Origin: Saccoglossus kowalevskii | Taxonomy: Eukaryota > Hemichordata > Enteropneusta > Harrimaniidae | Direction of reading: 5' to 3' | Length of the DNA stretch: 64,000 bases | NCBI RefSeq assembly: GCF_000003605.2 | Contig: NW_003137825.1 | Span: forward strand, 714,998 to 778,997 | Part shown: in pieces, positions 1 through 14,123 of the stretch | Position numbering within the stretch: position 1 is the first letter of the stretch | Layout of the letters: each line of letters opens with the position of its first letter | The notes under the pieces: generated by a model | The model's database searches: none | What the model saw: only the letters and a program-made list of their open reading frames with translations | What the model was told of the DNA's origin: nothing | Translations under genes and position numbers: made by a program

Positions 1-1969
1 ACTGGAAGCTATCACCCGTATATCAGAATCGTCAACAACGGAGTATACAGATAAGATGTTATCATTTAAACCCTTCAAAGATAAACAATATGCAAACGGC
101 AGTTGTAGTCTTTTCTGCTAGCGTTTTAAAACACTGATTTGAGCGACGTTATTTCGCAATTTCGATCTTTTGTAAACCTGGGATGATGTATCAAGGTCTA
201 AAGTAAACGTTTTATCAATTTTTGAAAAATCAAGAAAAAAGTGAAAATTTCCCTTCTCGCTACCTTAAGTCTGTTATTGAAAGTCTTGGCATGACATTTG
301 ACAGCCACTGTCACGTGTAACATGCTAATGTGCCGATAATCTTAATCGATCGTCGCGAAGTTAATGTGACACTTTATTATTTGTAACAAAGAGCTATGTC
401 ATATAATATCAATTGTTTTGAACTTCAAGTAGAATGTTTAAACACTCGTTAACGTTCGCCGTAAACACACTTGAGGTATCAAGATGCGAGGGACGACCAA
501 GTCGGCGTGCTTGTGTGATACACCCTATTTTCGAGTGAGAGAGAAAGACGAGTCAGAAGAGTCAGATACATTGCATTTTATTGAGCCGAGCCCCGTTTGA
601 CTCGTCATAAGGATGGAGTAAGTGTATTCTCCACCTTCGGTTGGGGGAACAAAATACGCCTTTTCGCTCCATTCATATATATGGTCCCACCCTTAGTGCG
701 AATGAACACGTTGACTACTGGCTAGTGGATTTTATCCATCACCACTTCATTATCGGTCGGCATGTCCAATCCTTGTTTTTTGACACCGCCCTCGCGGAGA
801 AATGTACCGACAAAATGATCATATTTCTGGGTTCTGGATTTCGGCGGATTCTTTTTTCAGAATACAGCCAGGGATGTGTTGCCACAGTGATAAGCTGCGT
901 GAGTAAGTGCATTTATCAAAACGTGCACAGAAATACAACTATGTTGCAATTAAATAAACTCCAGAAAAAAATATTTATAGCAATATTCATAGGCAGCATG
1001 ACTTTGTCATAAGGTGCGTAGTCGTGGAGCTCTCTAAAACCCAACTCGTGTCACCGTGAATATAGTTTACTCAACAGGGCGTGGAGAAGAAGACAGTGGA
1101 AATAGAGCGTACCATGGACGTACCAGCATTGAATCCACTCTCTATCACATGACAGGTCAAGGATTCATATAGGTAGACTTTGATGAAAAAAACGGACTTC
1201 CACATGAGTTCATATCAATTACATTTATTCAACAAATTGTGTTTGTGTTGTTTATGAATCGATGACGGGGAAACGTTTCGCACGCTCCACTTTAGTTTTC
1301 AAAGATAGGTATTATCCAATTGTGAGGGAAACAATGACATGAGTTGATTACGTTATTAGGGCAGTGATAGTTAGCGTTTTGGCTGAATCTTAATTTATAT
1401 TTATTTAAATGTGAAAATATTCATTTGTAAACTATTTACTATGCTACACCGAAAACGGGCATTACTTTGGTTTAATGAAAAGTTTTACAATATATGTCAA
1501 CTTTTCTTCTTCACACATGTAGCAGTTAGAAGGAATGTTCAAACAATGCTGGAAAAGTTAAATTTTATCTTTGATTGGTCATAACTACGCATTGTTACCA
1601 CGGCGACAACGAATAATATTAAATCTATTCTATTCAAATTCTTGATTCATTTGCGGCGGGGATTGACGCAAACACTCACACTTTTCCATAACATTATGAC
1701 AACAAGCGGCCGCCCCGCTGACGACACCGTCACAATAGAGACAACGACACTACAACAACATGTATTGTCCTGATAGTTTGGTAAATATAAATTCCCAAAA
1801 GATGGGTTCAATTGTTTTGCGTCAAGGCTGAGTCTTTTAATAAAAGATGTACTGCTAACGACAGTTATTATTCGTGAACGTTTGGGAACAGCTTGTTATG
1901 ACCCAAGACTGTCAGCATTCATTTCCTACTTTTTAGAGACTAACAGAGAGATTGACAAAACGCACGTAC

Positions 1970-1984
1970 GGGGGGGGGGGGGGG
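1970..1984. repeat. Poly(G) run of 15
   Basis: An uninterrupted run of 15 G on the + strand, flanked by CGTAC and ACGTG. Such runs are slippage-prone and can form G-rich secondary structure. A second, shorter G run lies near 35.8 kb. No gene context. Confidence 0.9.
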
Positions 1985-4900
1985 ACGTGAATTGGTAGTT
2001 CGCCCGTTATATCTATCAACTATGGAGATGACAATGGTTTCGGATTTGTTTTGAATGCTGGTTTGTTTTCTTACGGCCAGACGCAAATTACGAGGACAGT
2101 GTTATCGGCAAGGACAGAAAACACCTCGCACGTTCCATAATGATATCAACATCTTATATTGACTCAGGTTACTGGTGCGTTTCATTACGAAATCAGTTTC
2201 ATTTAGACATGGTGTCCACTGGGAATCGTAAAACACGTTAAGACATATTTTGAAGCGTTCCATTTTAGGATTGTATGTGTGCCACTCGACGCCAATGTAT
2301 ATTTTATCTTTTTTCTTTGGCTGTAAATGTTTTTCGACGAAAAAGGTGAAATGATTATTTCTAAATATCGCCTTTATTGAGCGGAAATATTTTAAGATGA
2401 TATAAACATTATACTTCATTATCTTTCTATTTGCGACACTCATTCATTCTTTATTTATAAAATATACTTTAAATGTCCTAAATTCTAGAAATCATTATCA
2501 TGAATTTACTTTCACTAAGTGCAATCAGATTGTTGTTCATTTCAGTTAATGAATAAAGAAAACAAAAGACATGCACAACATGTAGACGAGAGAGGAAACT
2601 GAATTTCCGAAATTATGAACATTTATACAAGCTAATAACTTCGTGAGACCTTTTGCGTATAAAAAGTTGTTAAATCCCAGCTTTTCCCTCAGTGAAATAT
2701 TAAATATTTCATTTGAAATAGATACTTCTGGTTACAGCACGTTTTGTTCTGAGCTGGGAACAGAAAAGCGTAGAAAAGGTCCAGTTAAAATGTCATCATT
2801 CATTTTGCCGCTTTTGTGTGATGTTTGTGATAGTGTTTCCCCGGGTTAGTTACATGTATTATATTGAAATATATTTAACGTGGTTTTTAAAAAGTGATCG
2901 TTATCAACAATTCGCCACAGTCTTCGATCAGCAGCGTGTTCGGTAATGGTCCCATCCGACGTATACAACGCATATAAAATACATGAGATTCGAACGGGCG
3001 CTTCACGGAGACTGGTGCTGTCAAAATAGCGCCCTATATCAGAGTAACATTTAACTTCTAAGGGACGGACCATTGTCGGTTTATAGGGCATTGGTTAGAA
3101 TTATCAGACACGTAATCTTGTCCATTTCGGGTTAGAGGCCATTTAATTTTCGCTCTCCCAGACATATGAAGATCGTAACTAATACGGTAAATGACACCTG
3201 AATAATGGTTTTCAGATAACAAATTACTGGACGACGTAATACAAATTAATGGGCCGTGCCGAATGAGCTCTTCTATAATGCTTTACTCGTTATCTTTGTT
3301 CATCGTACTTTTAACAATGCGTTATGAGTTGGCGGGCCATGGAAGCGTTCTAATGAGTGTTATGGGTAGACAGGTGCGGAACCCGCTTATAAGCATCTTC
3401 CTTTGACCTTTCACGGGTCATAAAATGTTGTGCATCTTAACCCCGCATTTTAATCACAAGCACGTAAGAATAGTTTTATGCTGCTCTGTCCGACTTTCTG
3501 TCTGCTTGAGAAAAAAAACTGATTTATGGATGATAAAAAAACTGAGATAAAACTAATGCAAACAATATCTTATGAAAATGTATATATACTGGGACATGCG
3601 AGTGCAGATAAACGCCCAATGTTGCAGTTTAAGTCAGGTGTGGTTTTGCATACTTTGTTTTCGCGTTTAATTTCTTTCGTGGCCCTGGTAACCGGTGACG
3701 GTGATGATGATGCGGTGGTGATGGTAAGTTAATCTCTAATGAATGCGTATCTCAGGTTTAAACCGAATTTTATGATTTGTTGGACAACAACGCCTGTGAT
3801 TTAGTGTGTTTTACAGCGTATGTTTCATGGTGGTGAAGCAATAACAACTTTTATTATGCACGACCCAGCAGACCTAACGCATTTTTTAATCATCAGGTAT
3901 CAACGACAACAACATGGGAATTCACATATCGAGCATTACTTCAAATCTCGCCCGCCGTTCACGTGACGTGATATTTGGAAACGTGAATATAAATAAAGGT
4001 TTTCATCCCAGACGAAAACTAATTCTGAGTTTTTTCTTAGGCCATGGGTTCTATTGTGTTAACATTGTGTTGCGTTATGTGATTTTTGCAAATAACATGT
4101 GTTCGTCCCTTTTCTTATGAACCGTTGTGTTTGATTTAATGTTGTAGTTGAGATAGTTTTCGACGATGTTTTGCAGATAACGACTAGGAAATAATCCGTT
4201 ATAATAAGGGATAGCAGATAACAAATTATAAATTATTAAATTCAGGAAATTCTCCTGAAGCTTTATTTCTTTATTCGTTGATAGGTATAGATTGTACTAA
4301 TCCACACACTGGCAGATGTGTTTGCATTCAATGATTTTACTCGGATCGGCGGGGCGTGTCAAAGTTTATACAGCAAGTTCATACGTCATTGTCTCGTTGC
4401 ATTATGTGACATGCGCGTCTGAATAACGGCAAATTGGGGATGTACTTAGTCAGTAAATCCGCCACTCGATGAAAGTTCCAAATAATAATAATAATATATT
4501 TATTTAAATAATTGTAGACGACTTAAATTACCAATAGCTCCCGAAAAATAATGAGTATATTAGAGTATATTTGGCTTCAAGGTTAGAGCATGAAACTATA
4601 TTAACACTTCTGAATCGGGCTCATTTATTTGTTCTCCATTTTGTACCCACCGCCATCAACGCACAACGTCACTCTTCACACGTGGTCGTCCAAACGCATT
4701 GTGGGTAAAGGGATGACCTTTTAGTGACCACAATGACCTAATGTAAGGGACATAAATATTTGAATCTCGTGATATGTATAACATGAAACAAATAACGATT
4801 CGATCGATCGATCTGTGTAATCAATGCCCGGCTCACTGTCCAGAAAATGTGAAACAGAGTACTTTATATTGATTGTAATATTTATACTCGGGGATTTCCA

Positions 4901-5213
4901 TCCAACTACCTACATTTTTACGTCTGTTACACCTGCTGTTAGTGAGTCAACATAAATAATTTCTTTGAATTTATTGATTTTCTATTAAATCTAATCCGTG
5001 GGCAAGTGGCGACCATCGACCGTGGATATTGTGTGGATATTAAGTAGAACCTTCAGTACTTTGTAATATTTGTGTTCGTTTTACTGGATTGTAATTTATT
5101 TTAAATGAAACACATTGCTTTGCAAATTAACATTCACTTTCAAGTTACATTACGAGTACACATCGATCAGTAATTGAGGGCGCATGTGCATTGAATTACT
5201 GGTACGAACCAGG

Positions 5214-5223
5214 GCGCATGCGC
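5214..5223. promoter_or_regulatory. NRF1-like palindrome GCGCATGCGC
   Basis: The perfect palindrome GCGCATGCGC matches the core of the NRF1 consensus (YGCGCATGCGCR). A near copy, GGCGCATGTGC, lies about 35 bp upstream, and GTGCGCGTGTGCC about 35 bp downstream. NRF1 sites usually sit in broad CpG-rich promoters. No transcript is recognised here, so function is only a possibility. Confidence 0.3.
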
Positions 5224-8200
5224 ATGAGTCGTGATTTCATCAAACTGATACTGTTTAGTGCGCGTGTGCCACCTAAACCTTGTCAAACAACAGTGCCTGG
5301 ATCATTTCTTCGGGTAACTTACGAACATTATGCCTGGACTGTAACAATCTTGACAAAAATACATTTACTTCATGGACATGAATTATTTATTTTACAAACG
5401 CAATAATTGACAACAAAAAAACATAATCGGCGGCTGTGTGCGATTTTCGATCGGATAATATTTACAATGTAGAAATGTACACAATATCGTTTCTTGTATA
5501 TACTATACCAAAGTCGCCATCGAAACTTATTTATGTAAACATTGTTTAAGTGTTGTATGTAGTTACTTAAACAGTCCTTATAATGAAAGTAATCAGATTG
5601 TTTTTCCCAAAACATCAGCAGCTATCCGAAATAATTGTTTTCTCGCTGATTAGTCGTCATAAAAAACGTGGAGTAGCGCTAATTGGGAGATCTTTGTTGG
5701 TTTATTTACGATAATACGTTACATATGTGTTTTTTTTACAAGAGTGAGAGAACAACAAAGTGCAAATATGTATATATGTAAATACAAATATAATGCATAA
5801 TGACTGGGAAATAAGCGAATGTTAGCTGAAGTCGAGTCTGCTACGGGTAACCCAACAAATACACAAATACATGATACAAATCATCACCAGCAACGTATTG
5901 GATTGGTGATTAACTTTAAAATTGTCACACATCAAAGCATTTTCTTTTTTCCAAACTACAGTGAACGTTCCAGCAAATGTCAAACACTGTAAAATACTTT
6001 TAGTTAGAATTAATTTTCGCTGAAATTCATTTTGACTGTCTATTTGTTGGCTGTTTATTTCACTGATTTTTTATTAGGCGAGTGTAAAATATAGAAAAAG
6101 GGTATTTTCTCTGGATTTTATTTTTCACTGATTCATGCTTTCCTCAAAAAGTGAAAATAAAGTAGATTGCAGTATGAATTATGATGGTTATCTTTAAAAA
6201 TTGAAAACAAATTACCCGCATGTACACAAGACAGGTGTAATACAATCTTATGATGTAGAAGTCAATGAACTACTTAGCCAAGTATGACGTAACTCTATTG
6301 GAACTCGCAATGGACCACGGTATGAGTCATACCTCCATTGCGGTTTTCGTCACGCTACAAATACAACACTCAATACCGGTTTACTCAACACCTTTACTTT
6401 GTCCGGATACATTTCACTCTTTTTTCCTCAACAAAAGGAAAACATGGGTTATAATTGTGTGTTTTCACAATCCCTGGATTCGCGCCAGAGCCGGTAAAGC
6501 GGTGCAATGACATCTGGAAAACAGCCCCTGGGAGGGAGTTTCTTTATCCCCGTGTCAGTGACACCTGTTCATTTTCTACTAGAGAGTACATCCATTTCTG
6601 AATACACTATTGCATTCCTATCGGGTGACCACATTTCGGGTTTATTTCTGATCTGTTTCTGACACTGGCTTATCCAGCACTATTTCCATGTTCTGAATGT
6701 ACTCTGCGCACTGTGCTTGGGACACTGAACTCTCATCATAATCCAATATTCCCCGTTCCTAGCGGAAACTCAAGTTCAAGGATTATATACTTAATTTTAC
6801 TTTCGTTTGGGGATTTTGAGTTGTATGTGTTGTTCGCGTTAAAGTAGGGGCTACATAACGTGTGGTTACATTATGTGTGGCTACATAAAGTGTAGGGAAG
6901 GGCTACTCGGAATGCTAGAATGGGGCCATATTTAAGGGCCAGTATCGTTACCTTAAAAAAACAAATACAGACAAAATTGGTTAAATTTCACCAATACTCT
7001 TCATCTCAGGCTAATACTATATTGACACCCTGACAACGAACGAACACAACTTAAGATGCACATGTACTATCTATTGTTCATGACCCCCTCCCTTACCAAC
7101 ACGCCCTATGGTACACACACTAAACACGCCCGATCACTATTGTTAATACTGTTAGTCTAATACATTTTCCCGGGACGAGGGTGCACATGGGAACCAAAAC
7201 CAAAGATTGCATTTGACGGACTCACAATACTTGTCATGTAGAAGAGAAAGAGTACAGAAATAGACAAAAACGAATAATTCTTCAAATGTGTGAGTGCCAT
7301 GGTCAATGCCCCCAGAGTCACTGACGTCTATTATCAAATTCCCCATGATGCATCTGAAAGCGCCCCACCTTCCCCGCATAAGCCCGTGTCGTAATTTGCA
7401 AATAAACAACGAGAGGAACATCCGGAGAGACAGTACCCGTAATGTGTAGAATACAAACACTATTAAGTGGTAAATAACCATATTATTGACAAAGATAATT
7501 ATGGACGAGTTACTTTGAGGGCGTCGTCCTCCGCTTATGGTCCGGTAAAAATACGACACCAGTGGCCAGTACCGACAAAACAATTCGAATAAACGCGAAA
7601 TTGCTACACGTACAGTTTCACCCAACATGTCCAGAAATCTCCAAAATATGCTCAAACAACGTGACACAGTAAAACATATGTGATTGTAATTTTTTTAACT
7701 GAGTTCAGTCTCTCAATGGAGCTAAAAGACTGTGTGGACTGAACAGGTACGAAGGATTGATTTACAAGTGCGCCCAATCATGGCAGACCATAGTCTCGCC
7801 TATATCGTGATTTAGACCAGAAGCATTCATCGGTCGGCAAGATAAACTAGCGATGCTCCGCTAAAGGGTCTTTTTATTCCACATGCATTTTCTTCCACCC
7901 TCGTTGAGAATTTAACTAGGTGCTAAAGAGATTTATTCAGGCAATTCAAAGAAACTGCATAAATCATACGACAACTCGACGCAGTGGTCTCTCACCCCCA
8001 ATCGAGAAACATTACGAGTGTGCTGGCATAATATGTGCACTGCCGTGGTACGAACACCTGGCATAATAACAAATCTGATCATTGATTCTAATCGCTCTGT
8101 CGGTGCGATTAGCGTGCATGTTAATGAGTGGCAGTGAAAATAAATCGCAGAATCGGTTAAAATTACACATTGAATCAACTCAAAATGAAGTCAAAGTGGG

Positions 8201-9917
8201 ATGAAATGATATAAGGGTTTACTTATAGGCGTTGTTGGGATTAGCCCCTCTAATCTCACCCTGTATTGATTTATTTTTTATCGGTTGTCAGGTACGTGAT
8301 CGCACGTAGTAATCCTGTTGGTGAAACACAGCAAAAAACTACGATCCAAGAGAGAAGGTTCAATTAGAACAAATCTGTAGGTATGTGGGGCGGGCGCGGG
8401 TTCAAGTTTAGTTCACTCGGAACCATACTGAGTTTTTGAATAAAATAATTTGAAGTGGAAAGCACTTTTATGTCGAAGTCTTGTGCATTTGTGCCAATTT
8501 CTACATGAATTTGTGACGAAAGACAGGAACAGTTTACACATGTTCACTTGGCGATTTATTGCGACAAAGCAGGACCATGAAGCAGGACTTGTATGTCTGA
8601 GAAAAGAAATTGGACAAGACTGTTCCGTTTCCAACCCCCTCGGACGCTACATCGCCGCTGCTAATACACCCGCCCCGTCACTGCGAGAACGACGCGATGA
8701 GGGTCCTAGACAACTCAGCCATGGGAATAGAACTTGAAGTGATTCGATTGTCTCGCGACAATGACGGGTGTCACATATTTCTTTACCGTTTAAATGCCAT
8801 TAAAACATAATGGATCGTTATTTAGTATCAATGATTGGAAAAATTGTGTTGTTGCTATTGGTGGTGGTAGTGATTTTGGTTGTGGCGCAGCTGCCCGGAG
8901 AGTTATTTGCTGAATATTAATATGCTTGTCCATGCACCAGGTCTCTCTATTTTCAAATAAAATAATATTAGCTTATTTTCTATGACAAATAAACAAAACG
9001 TATTTTTGACGAATTCAGACTTGTGTGGTCAACGTGTTTTAAAGGCATCGTGCAATTAATACACGTTCGTGAATTTAGACCAATCAATACGCGATCTGAA
9101 TATCTAAATAAGTTTTCAAAACAAAATGTGGATGTCCACAATTTAAATCATTTTAAATTCGCTCAATGAGGGAACAGGGATAGACATGTTCCGACACGAT
9201 GTTCATTACTGAGTAATTTACAATCGCTTACGTCACGGTGCATGATCACGCCGAGCTCGGACGCCGGGAACAGCACGTTCTAATCGTGAATATGGTATTA
9301 TGTACGTGTTAAACACAGCACGAGCAACTCAAGTTGTAAATATATGTTTAAGCTGGACATTGTTTGCCATAATTTGGTATTTTGCACTGAAACAGGTTGG
9401 GAGATATAGGGAAGGCATATCACAGATCGTCAACTCTGTTATTTTTCATAATTATCATGATGACCCAAGGTGTGATTTTAATAGTGCGCCGCAATGTTTA
9501 TTTGTGATGAACATAGACGCGGGAATGAATCGATGCTGTGATAAATTAGTGAGACCAGTCCATGTGGTTAGACGTAAACTAAACATACATAATTCCCACA
9601 ATGTATTAATATTATATGTGTGAGCCTTGGTATTCTGGTACGACTTATGTAGAAAGGTAGATTTTTGGAGTGGAGGACAAACAAGAAAGGGGGGTTATGT
9701 ACTAAATATCCGAGATGTCCGTACCAGTGGCACGCAAAAAATGCATAAAAGACCGATATACAAAACTATTGTGTTACCTTGCAATGTGCTGTGCTTGCAC
9801 TCTGTTCTTGGGACGCGCATTTTTACAATGTTCGACTTAATAACAAATAAATGAACTTTTTACAGTAGCATCTGTTCTAAAAAAAAAGTAGTTCGTTCGT
9901 TAGACATTGCTGCTAAC

Positions 9918-9990
9918 CCCCACATGGCGTAGCGGTTATTGGCAAGGACTTCACTTCATGATATACGGGCAAGCACCGGTCGAAACCACT
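9918..9990 (+). repeat. tRNA-like sequence, probable SINE head or tRNA remnant
   Basis: TGGCGTAGCGGTTATTGG (from 9925) matches a RNA polymerase III A box (TRGCNNAGYNGG) and GGTCGAAACC (from 9978) resembles a B box. The two are 53 bp apart, somewhat longer than in most tRNAs. Acceptor and T stems do not pair well, so it is not a functional tRNA. The best reading is a decayed tRNA-derived SINE head or tRNA pseudogene; no clear SINE body or tail was identified after it. Confidence 0.5.
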
Positions 9991-12907
9991 TGAAACATGA
10001 ATATACAATTAATGAGCCATTTGAATGAAATATTCTTTCAGTGCAACCCCACTTAAAGAAAAGTGACAATAATCCAATAGCCCAAATTAATGATTAAAGT
10101 AGCGCTAAGTTTACGTGTCTTGTGTGTGAATATTAGCCGCCAAGGCCTACCCGCTGCATCGCTGCGACTGAGTTGCCGGCGCGTACCAGGCACTAAGCCC
10201 GGCGCGGTAATGATATGATCAAGTTGCACACTATTAAATTGTATAATTCGGAGGTTATCTTCGTTTTTCTAACAATGCCGTACCCCTGATTGCTGAAGTA
10301 GGTAAGACGACGCCAACAGATATAAAAAAAAGATGTACGGTTAATCTCGTATTTTCAAAAGTCGGTCGTATTTCGAGTAGAGTTGAGTTTCCCGAGTTGA
10401 GTGGACGGGAGTTTTCGAACCAATAGACAAATAACTACTAGTATCTGGAACCTTGCGTACCACCCAAGACAGGTGTGGACCCGAAAGAAGCGAGTTAAAC
10501 AATCACGACTGCAAAGTCTGCACTTGTTCCAATTAAATTATGTTATTTTGTTCTTAATTAATCGTTTCTTATCAGCGCAACCAATCGATGATAAACGACT
10601 ATGGGGTCACGATACCTTGAGGTGTTTCGTCATACAACATACTATATATGGTAGTCATACCGGTAACCCTCTTAAAACATCGCCATGTTCCGCCAACTAA
10701 ACACCTAAACCGCTTTTACAGTGTTTGCGTTACTATAGGCCTATTTAAACGAATAACCTCTGATATCTTCCACCTTGCCGTGGGTCGACATAAATTTCCC
10801 TGTCTTCCAACGCAGTCAGACAGTTACCATAACAACCGAGGTCCGCAGTTACTCTAAATATTGGGCTACTTTAACCTACCACCCGCGCACCGTCTGACTT
10901 TTTCACGATTGAATTTATGCAATGGGATTAAAAACGGATTAGAATTGATCCCCACCATTAAGCCAAACGAAATATTTTAGATTTATGCCAGTTTGTGTTC
11001 CCAGAAAGTAAAAAAAATAATAATTTATAATTTGGTAGATTTTATGTTTTAAACACAGAACGAAATATATATCAAACAAAATATGGCGCAAGGCAGATAG
11101 TGTTTTCTCACAGTTGCAATCCCATGATTTGACAGCTTCCTCTTTATTTAAATGCAGTCGTATTACAAATTACAAATTTTACTGCACCGTTTTCAAATTT
11201 AATTAGTTAGCCTGGTTGCGTTAATAACTCGGCAGTAGTTCATAAAACGTGTCGCAGATCTCCCCTTGTCACTGTGTTTGTATGGGCTCTGCCTGGGGGA
11301 ATCGAGGCCTGAAACAAATGCCCGGTGCGTGATAACACCGACACGCGCCGTGAATGCTATTTACAGTTAAGAGCTTTGTAAGTTGTACAATTCTGATTAT
11401 AAGCGCGATACCTCTCATATTGGTCGCATGATACGGCGTATATTACGCTAACAACACGCAGGTGTGTGGTTTTTACATTAAAAGCATCCAAACCACCCGA
11501 AAATAAAGAGGCCAAAACACTTTAATATTGTTCCCATATAATAAGATAAGCGTGATTTATACGGCGAAACCAGACGTGTCTGACCACGCATCGATTCCGA
11601 CATACTTTTATAAACTCGCGTTTCCTGGGCGACGAGCCCTGTGTAGCCGTCGTTCTCCTCCCGTGTTACTCCTTGAGATGGCCGTCCACGTGAGGAGTGT
11701 CTGTAAACCGTTTAATTGGGCAATCACAAGAACAATAGGAAAGCCGGCGGTAGAGTGCCAGATATTGATCTAAACGTCATAACTTAACCTCCTTGTGTCT
11801 TTGTTTAATTGTTCCAAGCGGGGGTTTTAGACCTTGCAGGTGTGAGTTTACGATTTAATATTTCATCCGATCGGCATCGAGCGCATGATTTATTTTACTG
11901 TAATGTTTGACAGCCCAGTTTATTGTTTCCTTAAATCAACTATAACAGTCTAACTCGATTCCGAAATTATTAAGGTGACCCAGAGACAATAGTTCCCATT
12001 CTGGAGAGAGACATACATTTTTTTGTCGATGCATGATAAATAAATATTAAATGTGATTCAGGCTTTATTTACCACAAATAAACGAAACCTGATAAGACCG
12101 TTGTGACTGGTATCCCACTACACACACTCACACATAATTGATATCCCTTTGTAAACTCGTGTAGCATTTGGGAGAAAATCATTTTCGCATTTGTGTATTA
12201 TGTTCCTCGTGCCACTCCCACACATGGCCTTATAGTCGCCATCCCTGTATCATCTCGCATACTGATGTACTAATTTAAAAGCATCTGTGCTATACCCTCC
12301 GCCATAAAGTGAGTTTCGGGAACTATAATTGTTGAATACAGTTACAGTCGCCTTAACATTTTGAGAAGATTTATATAAAGACGCGCGAAGCTCCACCAAG
12401 AACCGAAGGGCAATTACTGACTCTCGTACATTCAAATAAAATAAAATTGCACAAAACAAATAATTAGGCCGGTAACAATAGACAGATTGTGATCTGTGCG
12501 TGGCTGGGAATTTTAAATCACCCACGGCAAAACTGGTTAATGCTAACTTTTGTTAACTCAGCGTCCCATTCATTAGGCAATTTGAGACATAATTGATAGC
12601 TTGGTAAATATAATAGGAACGAATTAATGCAGTAGAATAGTATTTTCTTAAATTTTCTCTGGGTTGATTTCACTTCAACAGTTTTCAATTGAGAGAAAGA
12701 AAACCCGATTAGGTCATTTATTTTCAATCATATTTAATTATTAATGAAATTACAGTCAAATTGGATACCAGTAAACGGAGACGACCGAGTAGACACCTGA
12801 CATTGCGGATTGGTAATCTAGATTAGAGAATGGCGCCAAGAAGCGTACTGGTAAACTGAATTATGTGCATTATGGGTTTGCCTTAGAGTAAATAAGACAG
12901 ACTGACT
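9991..12907. other. Non-coding 5' flank
   Basis: Nothing recognisable as an exon or mobile element. A locally GC- and CpG-rich patch at about 10,134-10,210 contains the near-repeated motifs GCCGGCGCG and GCCCGGCGCGG. The rest is unremarkable single-copy-looking sequence. Confidence 0.55.
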
Positions 12908-14123
12908 GCCTTAGAATCAATCTAATTGCTGGCAACCTAGACCAGAACAGGACTGGTCAAACGCCTTAGAATCAATCTAATTGCTGGAAACCTAGACCAG
13001 AACAGGACTGGTCAAACGCCTTAGAATCAATCTAATTGCTGGAAACCTAGACCAGAACAGGACTGGTCAAACGCCTTAGAGTCAATCCAACAGCTGACCA
13101 ACTTGACCAGAGCAGAACTGGTCAAACGCCCTAGAATCAATCTAATTGCTGGAAACCTAGACCAGAACAGGACTGGTCAAACGCCTTAGAGTCAATCCAA
13201 CAGCTGACCAACTTGACCAGAGCAGAACTGGTCAAACGCCCTAGAATCAATCTAATTGCTGGCAACCTAGACTAGAACAGGACTGGTCAAACGCCTTAGA
13301 GTTAATCCAACAGCTGACTAACTTGACCAGAGCAGAACTGGTCAAACGCCTTAGAATCAATCTAATTGCTGGCAACCTAGACCAGAACAGGACTGGTCAA
13401 ACGCCTTAGAGTCAATCCAACAGCTGACCAACTTGACCAGAGCAGAACTAGTAAAACGCCTCAGAGTCAATCTAATTGCTGGCAACCTAGACCAGAACAG
13501 GACTGGTCAAACGCCTTAGAGTCAATCCAACAGCTGACCAACTTGACCAGAGCAGAACTAGTAAAACGCCTCAGAGTCAATCTAATTGCTGGCAACCCAG
13601 ACCAGAGCACAACTGGTCAAACGCCTTAGAGTCGATACAATGGACTGGCTACCCAGACCAGAGCAAAACTGGTTAAACGCCTTAGAGTCAATCCAAATGG
13701 ATTGGCCATCCAGACTAGAGCAGAACTGGTCAAACGCCTTAGAGTCAATCTAATGGACTGGCTACCCAGACCAGAGCAGAACTGGTCAAATGCCTTAGAG
13801 TCAATCCAAAAGCTGACCAACTTGACCAGAGCAGAACTGGTCAAACGCCTTACAGTCAATCCAACAGCTGACCAACATTAGGGCAGAAACTAATCAATTG
13901 ATTTAGAGTCAATCTTATGGACATGCCAAACGGACCAGGGTAGAACTTGTCAAATGTCTTAGAGTGGCAATCCAACGGACTGGTGTACCAGACTAGAGCA
14001 GAACAACTCAAATCCTTTGGAGTTAATCCAACGGACTGTCAAACTCAACTAGGGCAGAACTGGTCAAAAGGCATAGAGTCAATCTAATAGACTGACAAAC
14101 CGGACTACGGTATAACTGGTCAA
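12908..14123. repeat. 55-bp minisatellite, about 22 units, with 110-bp higher-order period
   Basis: About 22 head-to-tail units of roughly 55 bp, spaced exactly 55 bp in the first half (12908, 12963, 13018, 13073, 13128 and on). Two unit types are visible: A (AATCTAATTGCTGG...) and B (AATCCAACAGCTGACC...). They alternate strictly A-B from about 13,073 to 13,620, giving a 110-bp higher-order repeat. A third variant (AATGGACTGGC) follows, and units become increasingly diverged toward the right end. Nearly every unit contains the dyad GACCAG-N7-CTGGTC. An open frame on the minus strand (13626-13859) is a by-product of the repeat, not a gene. Confidence 0.95.

Larger units (their letters stand above)
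1..9917. other. Non-coding 5' flank, distal part
   Basis: No exon, RNA gene or transposon could be recognised here apart from the short sites listed separately. Open frames are short; the longest (7152-7667, minus, 171 codons) shows no domain I know, and it lacks any convincing splice or promoter context. The stretch is visibly richer in CpG than the 27-64 kb side and mostly single-copy in appearance. Given its position upstream of a SoxE gene it could hold distal enhancers, but that is inference only. Confidence 0.6.

Noticed and set aside
7152-7667. 171-codon open frame, minus strand
   Set aside because: No recognisable domain, signal or family resemblance; mixed composition with many Phe/Leu/Tyr runs as expected from chance translation; no splice or promoter support.
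13626-13859. 77-codon minus-strand frame with internally repeated protein motif
   Set aside because: Lies wholly in the 55-bp minisatellite; the repeated residues merely reflect the DNA repeat, whose period is not a multiple of three.
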